A DNA stretch of 40,992 bases from JAQVUB01 sp033809415. Its GTDB lineage: Bacteria > Verrucomicrobiota > Lentisphaeria > Oligosphaerales > Oligosphaeraceae. The stretch spans positions 1 to 40,992 of the forward strand of contig JAPXLT010000004.1 of NCBI GenBank assembly GCA_033809415.1, written 5' to 3'. Of this stretch, positions 33,893 to 40,992 are shown piece by piece. Each line of letters starts with the position of its first letter. The first letter of the stretch is position 1. A model generated the notes under the pieces. The model saw nothing but the letters and a program-made list of their open reading frames with translations. It ran no database searches and was not told the origin of the DNA. The position numbers were made by a program, and so were the translations under genes.

Positions 33893-35272
33893 TTACTTGT
33901 CGGTTGCCTGTGACGCCTTCCATGCAGTCATGCCGCCGATAAGGCTGAAGACATTCGAATACCCCAAAGACTTCAGGATACTGCCGGCGATATTGGCGCG
34001 ATAGCCGGAACCGCAGACAACCGTGATATGCTGTTCCTTATCCAGAGTGAAGTCGCCGGCAATGATCTTCTCAATCGGAATATGCATGGCGCCGTCAATA
34101 TGTCCGGACTTCCATTCTCCATCGGAACGCACATCGACCGCAAGGTGGTTGGAATATTTTTCAAAGACGCGCTTGAGGCTTTGCGGGGTCAACTGCGGCA
34201 GGTGGTCAAGCGGCTTGGCCAAGGCAGCCCAGCTGCTGATGCCGTCGCCCAGATAACCGATAAGGCGGTCGTAGCCGGCTCGGCGGTAAATGCGTGCGGC
34301 CTCTTCGGCACGAGCCGGAGTGTCCGCCACGACGATAATGTCCGTGTCTGCCGGAATGACCATGCCCAGCCAGTTGACAGATGAGGGAGTCAGGCCGATG
34401 TTGACTGCGCCTCGGATGTAGGCAGCGCCAAAAGCGCTCGGCACGCGCGTGTCAACAAGCTTGGCGCCCTTGGCAAGCGCTGCCTCGACCTGCCCGACGG
34501 TCATCAGGCCGAAAGGAGCGGCCTCAGCCAGCGGCTTGGGGCCCTGACGGTTCTTGGCAACCATGACGCCAAAATTATCCGGGCGTACTTGGAACTCCGA
34601 GGTCATAATCCGGCGGAACTCCTCGAAGCTCATGTTATTCAGGAGCGGGTTATGGCGTCGTTCAAAGCCCAGCGTGGTGACCGGCTTGGGACTCATGCCG
34701 CGTCCGCAAAGCGAACCCTCTCCATGCGATGGATAGACTTCAACCCAGTCGGGGAAGCGGGCCAGCTTCTTGTACAAACTGTCGTAAAGGTTTTTGACCT
34801 GCTCTTCCAGCAGATCATCGCCGGCCAGGTCCGGTCGCCCGACGTCACCGACAAAAAGGAGGTCGCCGGTCAGCAAAGCGAACACGTCGTCTGAACGGCT
34901 GTGGTCGGTGACGGCAAAGGTGACGGAGTTTGGGGTATGGCCGAACGTCTCAATGACCTCCAGCTCGGCGCTGCCGAACTTGAAACGGTCGCCGTCATGC
35001 AACTCCTTATGCGGATAGGCCGCCTCGACGCCGGGATGCACGTAGATGGTCGCCCCGGTGCGTGCGGCGAGTTCGCCGCTGCCGGTGATGTGGTCGGCAT
35101 GCAAGTGCGTGTCAAAAATGTGAGTAATGCGCAAGCCGTTGTCTTGGGCTGCCTTCAGATAACGGTCAACATGGCGCTCGGGATCGACGACACAAGCCGT
35201 GCCCACCGCCGGACAGCCGAGAAGGTAGGAAAAACACCCCAGACCATCGACCTTGAATTGCTGAAACAACAT
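33893..35272 (-). CDS. CstB-like persulfide dioxygenase with pseudo-rhodanese and rhodanese domains
   Basis: AGGAGG lies 8 bases before the ATG at 35272; the product has 459 residues. Residues 1-240 form a metallo-beta-lactamase-fold domain of the ETHE1/persulfide dioxygenase type, with THLHADH at 55-61 (His56, His58, Asp60, His61), His112, Asp137 and His183 as iron ligands or near-ligands. Residues ~255-355 are a rhodanese-like domain whose active-site position reads Asp317 (VVADTPARA), so it is a pseudo-rhodanese. Residues ~360-455 are a rhodanese domain with active Cys420 (VVCGSGYRA). This three-part order is that of Staphylococcus CstB, which oxidises persulfides to sulfite and thiosulfate. 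It should detoxify sulfide-derived sulfane sulfur in the cytoplasm. SulP lies downstream, a peroxiredoxin upstream. Confidence 0.88.
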   Translation of the reverse strand: MLFQQFKVDGLGCFSYLLGCPAVGTACVVDPERHVDRYLKAAQDNGLRITHIFDTHLHADHITGSGELAARTGATIYVHPGVEAAYPHKELHDGDRFKFGSAELEVIETFGHTPNSVTFAVTDHSRSDDVFALLTGDLLFVGDVGRPDLAGDDLLEEQVKNLYDSLYKKLARFPDWVEVYPSHGEGSLCGRGMSPKPVTTLGFERRHNPLLNNMSFEEFRRIMTSEFQVRPDNFGVMVAKNRQGPKPLAEAAPFGLMTVGQVEAALAKGAKLVDTRVPSAFGAAYIRGAVNIGLTPSSVNWLGMVIPADTDIIVVADTPARAEEAARIYRRAGYDRLIGYLGDGISSWAALAKPLDHLPQLTPQSLKRVFEKYSNHLAVDVRSDGEWKSGHIDGAMHIPIEKIIAGDFTLDKEQHITVVCGSGYRANIAGSILKSLGYSNVFSLIGGMTAWKASQATDK

Positions 35273-35353
35273 GGATCAGTCCTCCTGTTCTTATAGCCAG
35301 ACAATGCCGGCCTCTCGCCTTGCATATACAGCCCCAGAGCGGGTCGGCATCCA

Positions 35354-35640
35354 CAACCCATTTTTTGTCCACGGAAAACACGGAAAACGCGGAAAGTTTT
35401 ATAGGGTTGCTGCTTTGACGGATAGAATGGCACGCGAATTTGTGATCTGGCCTATTGGTTTCTCCGACGGATCGGACGGATCGGACGGATCGGACGGATC
35501 AAGTAGATCGGTCGGATCGGTCGGATCGGTCGGATCGGTCGGATCAGTCGGAGAAAAAAGACAGAAATTGGCGGCACTGCCAATTCCTTGGATCTTTCCT
35601 TTCAAAAAAATCTTTTACCAAAAAGAAGATTTTGAGTGAG
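35354..35640 (+). repeat. Composite intergenic repeat, copy 4
   Basis: This occupies most of the spacer between the CstB-like and peroxiredoxin genes (35273-35751). Order: AACCCATTTTTTGTCCACGG with ACACGGAAA repeats (35354-35396), block d (35400-35436: GGGTTGCTGCTTTGACGGAT..), a conserved arm (GCGAATTTGTGATCTGGCCT, 35434-35453), the 9-bp array, then block e reversed (CAAAAAAATCTTTTACCAAA, about 35603-35640). It is nearly the mirror image of the copy at the right end of the window. Bases 35273-35353 and 35641-35751 show nothing recognisable. Confidence 0.88.
35465..35556 (+). repeat. 9-bp tandem array with inverted ends
   Basis: About ten 9-bp units. The first group is GGATCGGAC, then one AAGTAGATC variant, then GGTCGGATC units. 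The array is framed by TTTCTCCGA on the left and TCGGAGAAA on the right, which are exact inverted copies. The unit length is a multiple of three, so long false reading frames such as DGSDGS and SVGSVG arise. Confidence 0.92.
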
Positions 35641-35751
35641 TACGTCATGGCGACGCTGGTGTTGGAATGCTTGTCAGCAGCTCTTCCTGCCTCCACAAAT
35701 GATACGGCGGCAGGCGGTCGAGTCTGCTGACAGGGGTTTTCGGACGGGTTA

Positions 35752-36408
35752 TTATGCGTCTTTGTTCTTGTAGCTAAACCACCAGTCGAAATTTTCGTAC
35801 TCTCCGGCGCGGCGCTTGGCGGCACCTTTCATGTCTGCCGGCGGCGGCACGATGACCTTGTCTTGGATCAGCTCGTTATTGGGCCAGCCAGCTGGAACGG
35901 CCACCTTCTTGGCATCGGCGATTTGCAGTGCCTTGACCGCACGGACGATCTCGTCGATGTTCCGCCCGATTTCCTGCGGGTAGTACATGATCAGGCGAAC
36001 GATGCCCTCGGGGTCGACGATGAACACAGCCCGCACAGTATTGGTTCCCTTGCCAGGATGCAACATGCCGAGCTTCATGGCAATGGCGTCATTGGCCGCC
36101 ACGACTGGAAACTCGATATCGACCTTGAGCACGTCCTTGATCCATTCGAGCCACTTGATGTGCGCAAAGACCTGGTCGATCGACAAGCCAACCAGCTTGC
36201 ACCCCATGGCTTTGAACTGGTCGTAGCGCTTCTGGAATGCCACGAATTCGGTTGTGCAGACCGGCGTGAAATCGGCCGGGTGACTGAAGAACACAAACCA
36301 ATTTCCCTTCAGGTCGCACGGCAGCTTCATCGGACCTTCCGTGGTCTTAACTTCCAGCTCTGGAAATGCTTCGCCAAGCAAAGGCATGCTATTCGTTTTC
36401 TCATCCAT
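35752..36408 (-). CDS. Peroxiredoxin, 1-Cys (Prx6)-like
   Basis: The start is the ATG at 36408 after a purine-rich GAGGAGAAGAGAAG site, giving 218 residues. The frame is open to 36516, but that would run through the operator-like sequence. The peroxidatic motif is HPADFTPVCTTE, with Cys51 as the reactive residue and Thr48 in the usual position. The second half (NTVRAVFIVDPEG, MYYPQEIGRNIDEI) carries the Prx6-type features and its C-terminal extension. No Cys occurs in the C-terminal extension, so the resolving thiol must come from another protein or a small thiol. It reduces H2O2, organic hydroperoxides and possibly persulfides. A well-defined promoter and palindrome lie upstream. Confidence 0.93.
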   Translation of the reverse strand: MDEKTNSMPLLGEAFPELEVKTTEGPMKLPCDLKGNWFVFFSHPADFTPVCTTEFVAFQKRYDQFKAMGCKLVGLSIDQVFAHIKWLEWIKDVLKVDIEFPVVAANDAIAMKLGMLHPGKGTNTVRAVFIVDPEGIVRLIMYYPQEIGRNIDEIVRAVKALQIADAKKVAVPAGWPNNELIQDKVIVPPPADMKGAAKRRAGEYENFDWWFSYKNKDA

Positions 36409-36448
36409 TACTTCTCTTCTCCTCGGTGCAATGTGAAGGAATATAAAT

Positions 36449-36473
36449 GGAACCTGCCGGATAGGTAGGTTCC
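36449..36473 (-). other. 5'-leader hairpin of the peroxiredoxin gene
   Basis: On the transcribed strand GGAACCTACC pairs with GGCAGGTTCC around a 5-base TATCC loop, with one A-C mismatch. It ends about 40 bases before the ATG at 36408. It may stabilise or regulate the mRNA; it matches no RNA family that I recognise. Confidence 0.5.
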
Positions 36474-36494
36474 GCGGATAAAACGACGTTTTTC

Positions 36495-36513
36495 TGGTTT
36501 GTACAACAAACCA
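36495..36513 (-). promoter_or_regulatory. Candidate operator upstream of peroxiredoxin
   Basis: TGGTTTGT-ACA-ACAAACCA is a perfect 8-bp inverted repeat with a 3-base centre. It lies directly downstream of the predicted -10, across the inferred transcript start, about 87 bases before the ATG. A repressor bound here would block transcription. No regulator gene is adjacent, so the binding protein is unknown. Confidence 0.6.
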
Positions 36514-36520
36514 CATCCGT

Positions 36521-36549
36521 CGTATATTTATAAAACGCTTTTACCGCAA
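36521..36549 (-). promoter_or_regulatory. Candidate sigma70-type promoter for peroxiredoxin
   Basis: On the minus strand TTGCGG (plus-strand 36544-36549) is followed after exactly 17 bases by TATACG (36521-36526), inside an AT-rich TTTTATAAATATACG stretch. The predicted transcript start is near 36514. Confidence 0.5.
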
Positions 36550-36595
36550 AATTATTGCTAAGGCATCGACGTGGACTGACAAACATAACCAATTT

Positions 36596-36730
36596 TTAAC
36601 AACTTCTCGGACGGATCAAGTAGATCTGTCGGATCAGTCGGAAAAATCTTTTCCAAAAAACAAGAAGTTTGAGGATAATAGTACGAAAAGTTCGTGTTTT
36701 TCGTGCCGTTCGTGGTTAAAAAACTTTTTG
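36596..36730 (-). repeat. Composite intergenic repeat, copy 5
   Basis: Between the peroxiredoxin promoter and the LamG gene. It contains a shortened 9-bp array (36604-36643: TCGGACGGATCAAGTAGATC, then TGTCGGATCAGTCGGA), block e (36645-36690: AAATCTTTTCCAAAAAACAA.., ATAGTACGAAAA) and reversed block c (about 36690-36722, ending TTCGTGGTTAAAAAA). Confidence 0.8.
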
Positions 36731-36738
36731 GACATCCT

Positions 36739-36879
36739 CTAATTGTCATGCGGGAAAATGCAATTGCGCACGGTGATTCCGGAGCAATCCTTTTGCGCGA
36801 CATCGCATTTCCAGGCTTCGGGATGCTGATATTTCAGGCAGACATTGAAAAAATCCTGAGCCTCCTTTTCCCTCGTTAG
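36739..36879 (-). pseudogene. Out-of-frame continuation of the LamG gene (frame-break tail)
   Basis: Directly past the LamG stop at 36876, the -1 frame stays open for 46 codons and reads LTREKEAQDFFNVCLKYQHP, then EAWKCDVAQKDCSGIT.., ending in TAG at 36739. The sequence is codon-like with balanced residues and has no start or ribosome site of its own. The shift would occur at G-AAA-AAC-TAA, a run of five A. Repeat block c begins ~17 bases after the TAG, the position it has behind other genes here. Either a one-base loss, a sequencing or assembly error, or -1 frameshifting is possible. Confidence 0.5.
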
Positions 36880-37634
36880 TTTTTCAAGTTTTGTGCTTCA
36901 ACTAGAATCTGTTTATGGGTAAGCGTTTGATCAAAGACCTTGACATCGCTGACCGCGCCGACCCAGCCATCAGCATACCCGGAACCATAACATGCGATCG
37001 AAAAATGTTTGTGCCGGGATTTTTCCAGCACGAAACCCGGCTGAGACTCTGCTGCCAAGGCTCCGTTAAGATAAATCCGGGCGATTTTTTCCGTGGCATT
37101 ATATGTGACGGCCACGTGATGCCAGGTTCCAAAGGGAAAAGGCGTATAGACAGTACTGCTTATTGCAACGCCCTTTTTCCCGTCACCGCTAGTCAGCCGC
37201 AGAGCTTTCCAGCCATACAAAAGCCGGAAACCCGGTCCTTGGTCGCTGGCTATATCACCGAAAATCTGGTAGCAGTTGCCGGGGATCATGGTCTTGTCCG
37301 GCAAAATCCATGCGCAAACAGAGAACGAAGCACTGAAATCCACTGCGCCATGGTTGGCAACGATGATGCCGGAATACTTTCCACGTGTTGTTCCAGTCAC
37401 GTCGTTCTTGAAGTACAAGCTGCTGCCGCCCAGCCTGCCCGCTCCCCATTCGGTTTTTTCCGCTGCCAAGAGCGTAGCCTTTGCGGCTTCGGCACCGCTA
37501 CCGCTGTTGTTGATTGCGCTGCCTTCTCCTTCACAGAGCTTAAAAGCCCACACAGGTTCTGGAACGGAATCGGCGGCGATGACTGCAAAGGTTGCGGCAA
37601 TGAGCAATGTGGGAAGATGGCGTCTCTTAGACAT
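36876..37634 (-). CDS. Secreted LamG/concanavalin-A-like lectin-fold protein
   Basis: AGGAG lies 6 bases before the ATG at 37634; the product is 252 residues as read. The signal peptide is MSKRRHLPTLLIAATFAVIAA. The rest is one LamG-like jelly-roll, with FSASFSVCAWILPD and the typical FGTWHHVAVTYNATEKIARI strand pair followed by YLNGALAAES. Such domains bind glycans or are accessory modules of surface proteins. The gene begins 12 bases after the CBM9-discoidin gene and forms an operon with it, so both probably act on the same extracellular glycan. The stop at 36876 may be premature (see the tail feature). Confidence 0.85.
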   Translation of the reverse strand: MSKRRHLPTLLIAATFAVIAADSVPEPVWAFKLCEGEGSAINNSGSGAEAAKATLLAAEKTEWGAGRLGGSSLYFKNDVTGTTRGKYSGIIVANHGAVDFSASFSVCAWILPDKTMIPGNCYQIFGDIASDQGPGFRLLYGWKALRLTSGDGKKGVAISSTVYTPFPFGTWHHVAVTYNATEKIARIYLNGALAAESQPGFVLEKSRHKHFSIACYGSGYADGWVGAVSDVKVFDQTLTHKQILVEAQNLKN

Positions 37635-37646
37635 GATCTCTCCTAT

Positions 37647-40481
37647 TCATTCCTCGTAGATTTCGATTTCATTGATTCCGGAATCCGGACCATTGGTGGC
37701 TGTGATGTATATCCGGAATTCATCTGTGCTGACTGGTGGGAATTTGAATTCCTGGAATTCACCCTGCGCGTCTTTCACAGCGGCGACGCTTTCCCATTGT
37801 CCATCCTTGCGGATTTGCACCTCGTAGTCGCGAAGGGTGGAAGCATGCGGATATACTATAATCCGCGATGCCTTGACCGGTTGGTGGAACTTCAGAGCCA
37901 GCCAGTCCGGTAGTGTATTGGGTGTCTTGTCAAGCCAAAAGTAATTCGCCGGGTCGCCGGTTGTCACACCATCGGTGACATGCCATATACAGGTATCGCT
38001 GCGGCGCATGTCGAAGCGGTTGCTGGATGCGCTGGCTGACAGCGTGTCGTATTCGCATTGCTGGTAGGCGAGGTTGCCGGGCTTGCGTCGTGCATCGTTG
38101 CGCGCGGCGATTTCTTTTTCCACCTCGTCATTGCTACGCAAACCTAAGTCCCGCATGTCGGTTGTGTAAACTCTGGCGTCGTAGTTGTTGAATCCATCGC
38201 TGAAACTGCCATTTGCCGCACGCAGTGTCCGTCCGGGTTCGCGCAAGGTGCGCAGCTCGCGGTTTCCCAGGCCGACAATGGTGAATTCCGCGTTCTGCGG
38301 TTCGAGTACTGTGGAAGCGGCGAAAATCCAGAATTCACCATCGACTTTCTTGACTCGCAACGCAATGGTTGGGTTTGAGCATTGGGCTTCATCCATGTCA
38401 TTGGTCAGCAGTGCCGGAATCAAGATGTTGACTTCTTTCGCGAATTCGCAATGTGAGACGGTGACTTCCGGGTAATGCGCGGCTTTCTTTTCGCTGTAAA
38501 ATGAGGTGAAGTTGATTCCCATGGCCAGCGCGAGGATATGCTGTGTGCGGAATTCGTCCCAGGTCGGCACTTTTGACTGTGCGCCGAGGTCCCCGTAATT
38601 GAATCCCTGCGCACAATGCGCAATGCTTTGTCCGCTTAGACGGTTGCGGTTGGCTGCCAACGCCTCGCGCATGAATACGACGATGCGGCCAAAATTATTG
38701 CGCGGCACTGTCTTGAGCGGTGCCGGGAAGCTGTTGATGAAATTCAATTCCGCCGCGTCAGCATAGCTGTGCATCCCGGAAATGGAATTGTTGGAGATGA
38801 AAATCGGGTGATAGGGATCGACTTCCCGCAGGATATTCGCAACCGCCCGCAATGCCTCGGGTGCCTCTCTTCTTCCAGCAGGTTCATCGGCCAGGAAATA
38901 TCCGAAGAGATTTTCAGTTTGAAGCATTTTCTCCGCTACTTTTCGGGTGTAGTTCAGTTCATCGGTAGTCAGAAACGTTTTTCGCATATCGACACGCGCA
39001 CGAAAATCACTGAATGCCACTCCGTGTGCAACTCTCAGGACATGGGGTGGGGCAGAATGCGATATTTTGACATTGATGCCTGGTATGTCGAAATTTCCTC
39101 CCCAGCTAAGAATGATCCAAAAAGGGGTTTCCTCCACATGCCAGATGCCATGTTTATCGCGCCAGACTTCACCTTCGCGGAACGGCAATTTACGCAATGG
39201 GCATTCAGCTTTTCCCAATGCTCCGCCGTCGATGAAAATCGTCAGTGCTCCGTCAGGCAGCGGCGCTGCCTTGAAGGTGACACGGCTTGGAAACGTTGCT
39301 GCGGAGCTGCACAGGATTTTTCCGGATGCATCCCTGATGCCGGTGATGACTTGGGCGGTGTGCAGCGTTTCGGCGGGGAGTGTGCTCTTGATTGTGTATA
39401 CGACATCTTCAAGTTTCTGGCTTGCGAAGATGGCGTTCCGATAGGCCGGTTCAAGCAATGTTATCGTAAATGCTGCGGCATTGATAGTTTGCTGCCAGGT
39501 CTGTCGTTTGTAAAGTCGTCGGTTGAAGCTGTCGCGTATCGATACCGTGCAGTGGAATTTTCCGGGGTGGGTGAGTGTTATTCCCTGTATGGGGAAGACC
39601 CGGGTTTCATACGCTTCAAGCTGGATTGGACAGGATACGCTGGCAGCCTCGTCCGAGTCCTCGCCGCACAAAGTGACTTCCAGCAATGTACCTGCCTGCC
39701 GGTCCAGTAAATTGCTGACCGGTACCGTGATGTTCAAAAGCAAAACCCCATCTTGCTTGGCTGCGGCAATTTCCGGACATGCAAAGGTCCAGGCATATTT
39801 TGAGTAATCCAAGTCAAAGCCGTCGACTGCCAGAAAGGCACCCGCGTTGTGATATGCGCCGAGTGGCAGCACGCTTGCCTCGTTGGCCATGTTCTTTCCG
39901 GTCCGTGCGAAATTGAATCCCCAGGTTGTGCCGGAACTCTGAAGGTCCAGCGAGTGCATGGGAATTTTCAATTCACAGCTCCAATAGTCGCCGCCCCTGA
40001 AGGATGCCCCCTCGGCATCGCTGTTCCATGCGTGGATTCCCACATGCCCACCCTCGACACGCTGGCTGTCGAACAACATGCCGCCGGCATTGAGGACAAA
40101 ATGGAAATATCGGTCGCCGGTTCGATTGGCATCGATCATAACCTCTACGCATTCATCTGCAAAGACCGTGGCATCAGGCCGTGGTGGTGGAACTTCCAGT
40201 GTTGTCCCCGGCGGCATTTTGCAATGCATCCCGACATAGACGCTGCTTTCGTCATACGCAAGAAGGGCTGTTGTCGGAAGTCCCAGGCGATCTGTCCCCA
40301 CGAGGATGAATTGGTCGAATTTGAGCGCTGACTCCCAAACCGCGTCATCCAGTTTACCGTCTAACAGCGGAGGCGTGCTCCATTTTGGGGCTTGCAGAGG
40401 TGCAGCTGACAGCGGCGGAAAAAGAGAAAAAAATCCGATGGCCAACGTTAAAAGCATCTTGGACTTGGATAAAATCATCAT
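37647..40481 (-). CDS. Secreted CBM9-like / TIM-barrel-like / discoidin-domain glycan-active protein
   Basis: The start is the ATG at 40481, with GGAG 10 bases upstream; ATG 40478 is also possible and the frame is open to 40535. The product has 944 residues with a signal peptide (about MMILSKSKMLLTLAIGFFSL..SAA). Residues ~35-225 form a CBM9/DOMON-like beta-sandwich (LLDGKLDDAVWESA, DECVEVMIDANRTGDRY). ~430-690 look like a glycoside-hydrolase-type barrel with FGYFLADEPAG near residue 530; its Asp-Glu pair is the best catalytic candidate. ~800-944 are an F5/8-type C (discoidin, CBM32-like) domain ending GPDSGINEIEIYEE. It is the first gene of a two-gene operon with the LamG gene. The substrate and GH family are not recognised; it could be a binding protein only. 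Confidence 0.82.
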   Translation of the reverse strand: MMILSKSKMLLTLAIGFFSLFPPLSAAPLQAPKWSTPPLLDGKLDDAVWESALKFDQFILVGTDRLGLPTTALLAYDESSVYVGMHCKMPPGTTLEVPPPRPDATVFADECVEVMIDANRTGDRYFHFVLNAGGMLFDSQRVEGGHVGIHAWNSDAEGASFRGGDYWSCELKIPMHSLDLQSSGTTWGFNFARTGKNMANEASVLPLGAYHNAGAFLAVDGFDLDYSKYAWTFACPEIAAAKQDGVLLLNITVPVSNLLDRQAGTLLEVTLCGEDSDEAASVSCPIQLEAYETRVFPIQGITLTHPGKFHCTVSIRDSFNRRLYKRQTWQQTINAAAFTITLLEPAYRNAIFASQKLEDVVYTIKSTLPAETLHTAQVITGIRDASGKILCSSAATFPSRVTFKAAPLPDGALTIFIDGGALGKAECPLRKLPFREGEVWRDKHGIWHVEETPFWIILSWGGNFDIPGINVKISHSAPPHVLRVAHGVAFSDFRARVDMRKTFLTTDELNYTRKVAEKMLQTENLFGYFLADEPAGRREAPEALRAVANILREVDPYHPIFISNNSISGMHSYADAAELNFINSFPAPLKTVPRNNFGRIVVFMREALAANRNRLSGQSIAHCAQGFNYGDLGAQSKVPTWDEFRTQHILALAMGINFTSFYSEKKAAHYPEVTVSHCEFAKEVNILIPALLTNDMDEAQCSNPTIALRVKKVDGEFWIFAASTVLEPQNAEFTIVGLGNRELRTLREPGRTLRAANGSFSDGFNNYDARVYTTDMRDLGLRSNDEVEKEIAARNDARRKPGNLAYQQCEYDTLSASASSNRFDMRRSDTCIWHVTDGVTTGDPANYFWLDKTPNTLPDWLALKFHQPVKASRIIVYPHASTLRDYEVQIRKDGQWESVAAVKDAQGEFQEFKFPPVSTDEFRIYITATNGPDSGINEIEIYEE

Positions 40482-40559
40482 TTTAACGGGTCTCCTTTTC
40501 CAAGTGGAGAGGGATGAGCTGGTGCCCACCCCCAATGTTTAAAAGCCAGCATTCGCTTT

Positions 40560-40992
40560 AATATTTAGACAGTGTCCAAAAAGGGTTCCGAGCGCTTTTC
40601 ATCCGCAGATTACGCAGATGGACGCCGATTTCCAGGATTAGGAATTGTATGATTTTGTATGATTTTCCATGTTTCTGCATGACTTCTTATACTACTATCA
40701 CTCGACTTCTTGTTTTTTCAGAAAGATTTTTCTGGAAAGCAATCTCCAAGTCATTGACACGCAACTCTTTTAAGGTACCGCTAATTCCTGTCTTTTTTCT
40801 CCGTCCGATCCGACCGATCCGACCGATCTGACTGATCCGACCGATCTGACCGATCCGACCGATCCGTCCGATCCGACTGATCAGTCGGAGAAAACAATAG
40901 ACCAGATCACAAATTCGCGGGCCATTCCATCCGTCAAAGCAGCAACCCTATAGAAAATTTTCGTGCTACTATCGCCCAAAATCTTCTTTTTT
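40560..40992. repeat. Composite intergenic repeat, copy 6 (runs off the window)
   Basis: No gene is supported in 40482-40992. The region holds a CATCCGCAGATTACGCAGAT word (40600-40619), a TTGTATGATTTTGTATGATT direct repeat (40645-40664), block e (40687-40735: ATACTACTATCACTCGACTT..), the 9-bp array, then reversed block d (CCATCCGTCAAAGCAGCAAC, 40926-40945) and block e again (TTTCGTGCTACTATCGCCCA, 40960-40979). From ~40796 on it mirrors copy 4. Confidence 0.85.
40799..40896 (-). repeat. 9-bp tandem array with inverted ends, second large copy
   Basis: About ten units of GATCCGACC with GATCTGACC and GATCCGTCC variants, framed by TTCTCCG and CGGAGAA. It is the reverse complement of the array type at 35465-35556, but with a different mix of unit variants. 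Confidence 0.9.

Noticed and set aside
35465..35556. Possible CRISPR-like array
   Set aside because: Units are 9 bp and directly adjacent with no unique spacers, and no cas gene is present.
35271..35639. Open frame with DGSDGSDGS and SVGSVGSVG repeats
   Set aside because: It is a translation of the 9-bp tandem array and flanking repeat blocks. It is not a Gly/Ser-rich protein gene.

Overview
The window looks like a chromosomal fragment from an anaerobic polysaccharide-degrading bacterium of the Planctomycetota-Verrucomicrobiota-Lentisphaerota group, most likely Lentisphaerota (Victivallis-like) or a close relative. This is inferred from family content: a prepilin-type protein with an H-x-DG tail, large secreted carbohydrate-active proteins, a giant BspA/InlB-repeat protein, a large GH42-like protein and a CBM9/discoidin hydrolase-like protein. 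No rRNA, tRNA, CRISPR array, transposase or phage gene was seen.

Layout. 1-1305 (+) is the C-terminal part of a glycoside-hydrolase-like protein. 1607-3229 (+) is a GH78 alpha-L-rhamnosidase-like protein. 3614-17476 (-) is one 13.9-kb gene for a 4620-residue secreted multidomain protein with no visible enzyme domain. A 0.7-kb AT-rich divergent spacer follows. 18196-25135 is a small sugar-use locus: two paralogous ~900-residue secreted proteins (+) of possible lyase type, with an AraC-family regulator (-) between them. 25182-29505 (-) holds a GH42-like protein followed by a prepilin-like protein. 29623-30792 (-) is an FAD-dependent oxidoreductase. 30968-36408 (-) groups a tandem DUF1284 protein, a SulP sulfate transporter, a CstB-like persulfide dioxygenase/rhodanese and a 1-Cys-type peroxiredoxin, which suggests sulfane-sulfur and oxidant handling. 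36876-40481 (-) is a two-gene operon of a CBM9-barrel-discoidin protein and a LamG-domain protein.

Most long spacers carry pieces of a modular repeat family. Recurrent blocks include TTTTTTAACAACGAA.., GTCCACGGAAAACACGGAAA, a GTGGGC-GTCA-GCCCAC palindrome, a TTGCTGCTTTGACGGATGG block, and 9-bp arrays of GGATCGGTC or GGATCGGAC. The TTTTTTAAC block lies just 3' of many stop codons in the same orientation as the gene. Inverted pairs of it form perfect 18-20 bp stems that probably act as terminators. This placement also supports the view that the LamG gene has a frame break near its 3' end and really ends at 36739.

The best candidates for undescribed biology are the paralogous lyase-like pair with its regulator, the giant protein with its unannotated conserved core, and the strand-phased modular repeats. 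All functions are read from sequence patterns and memory of families; no search was run.
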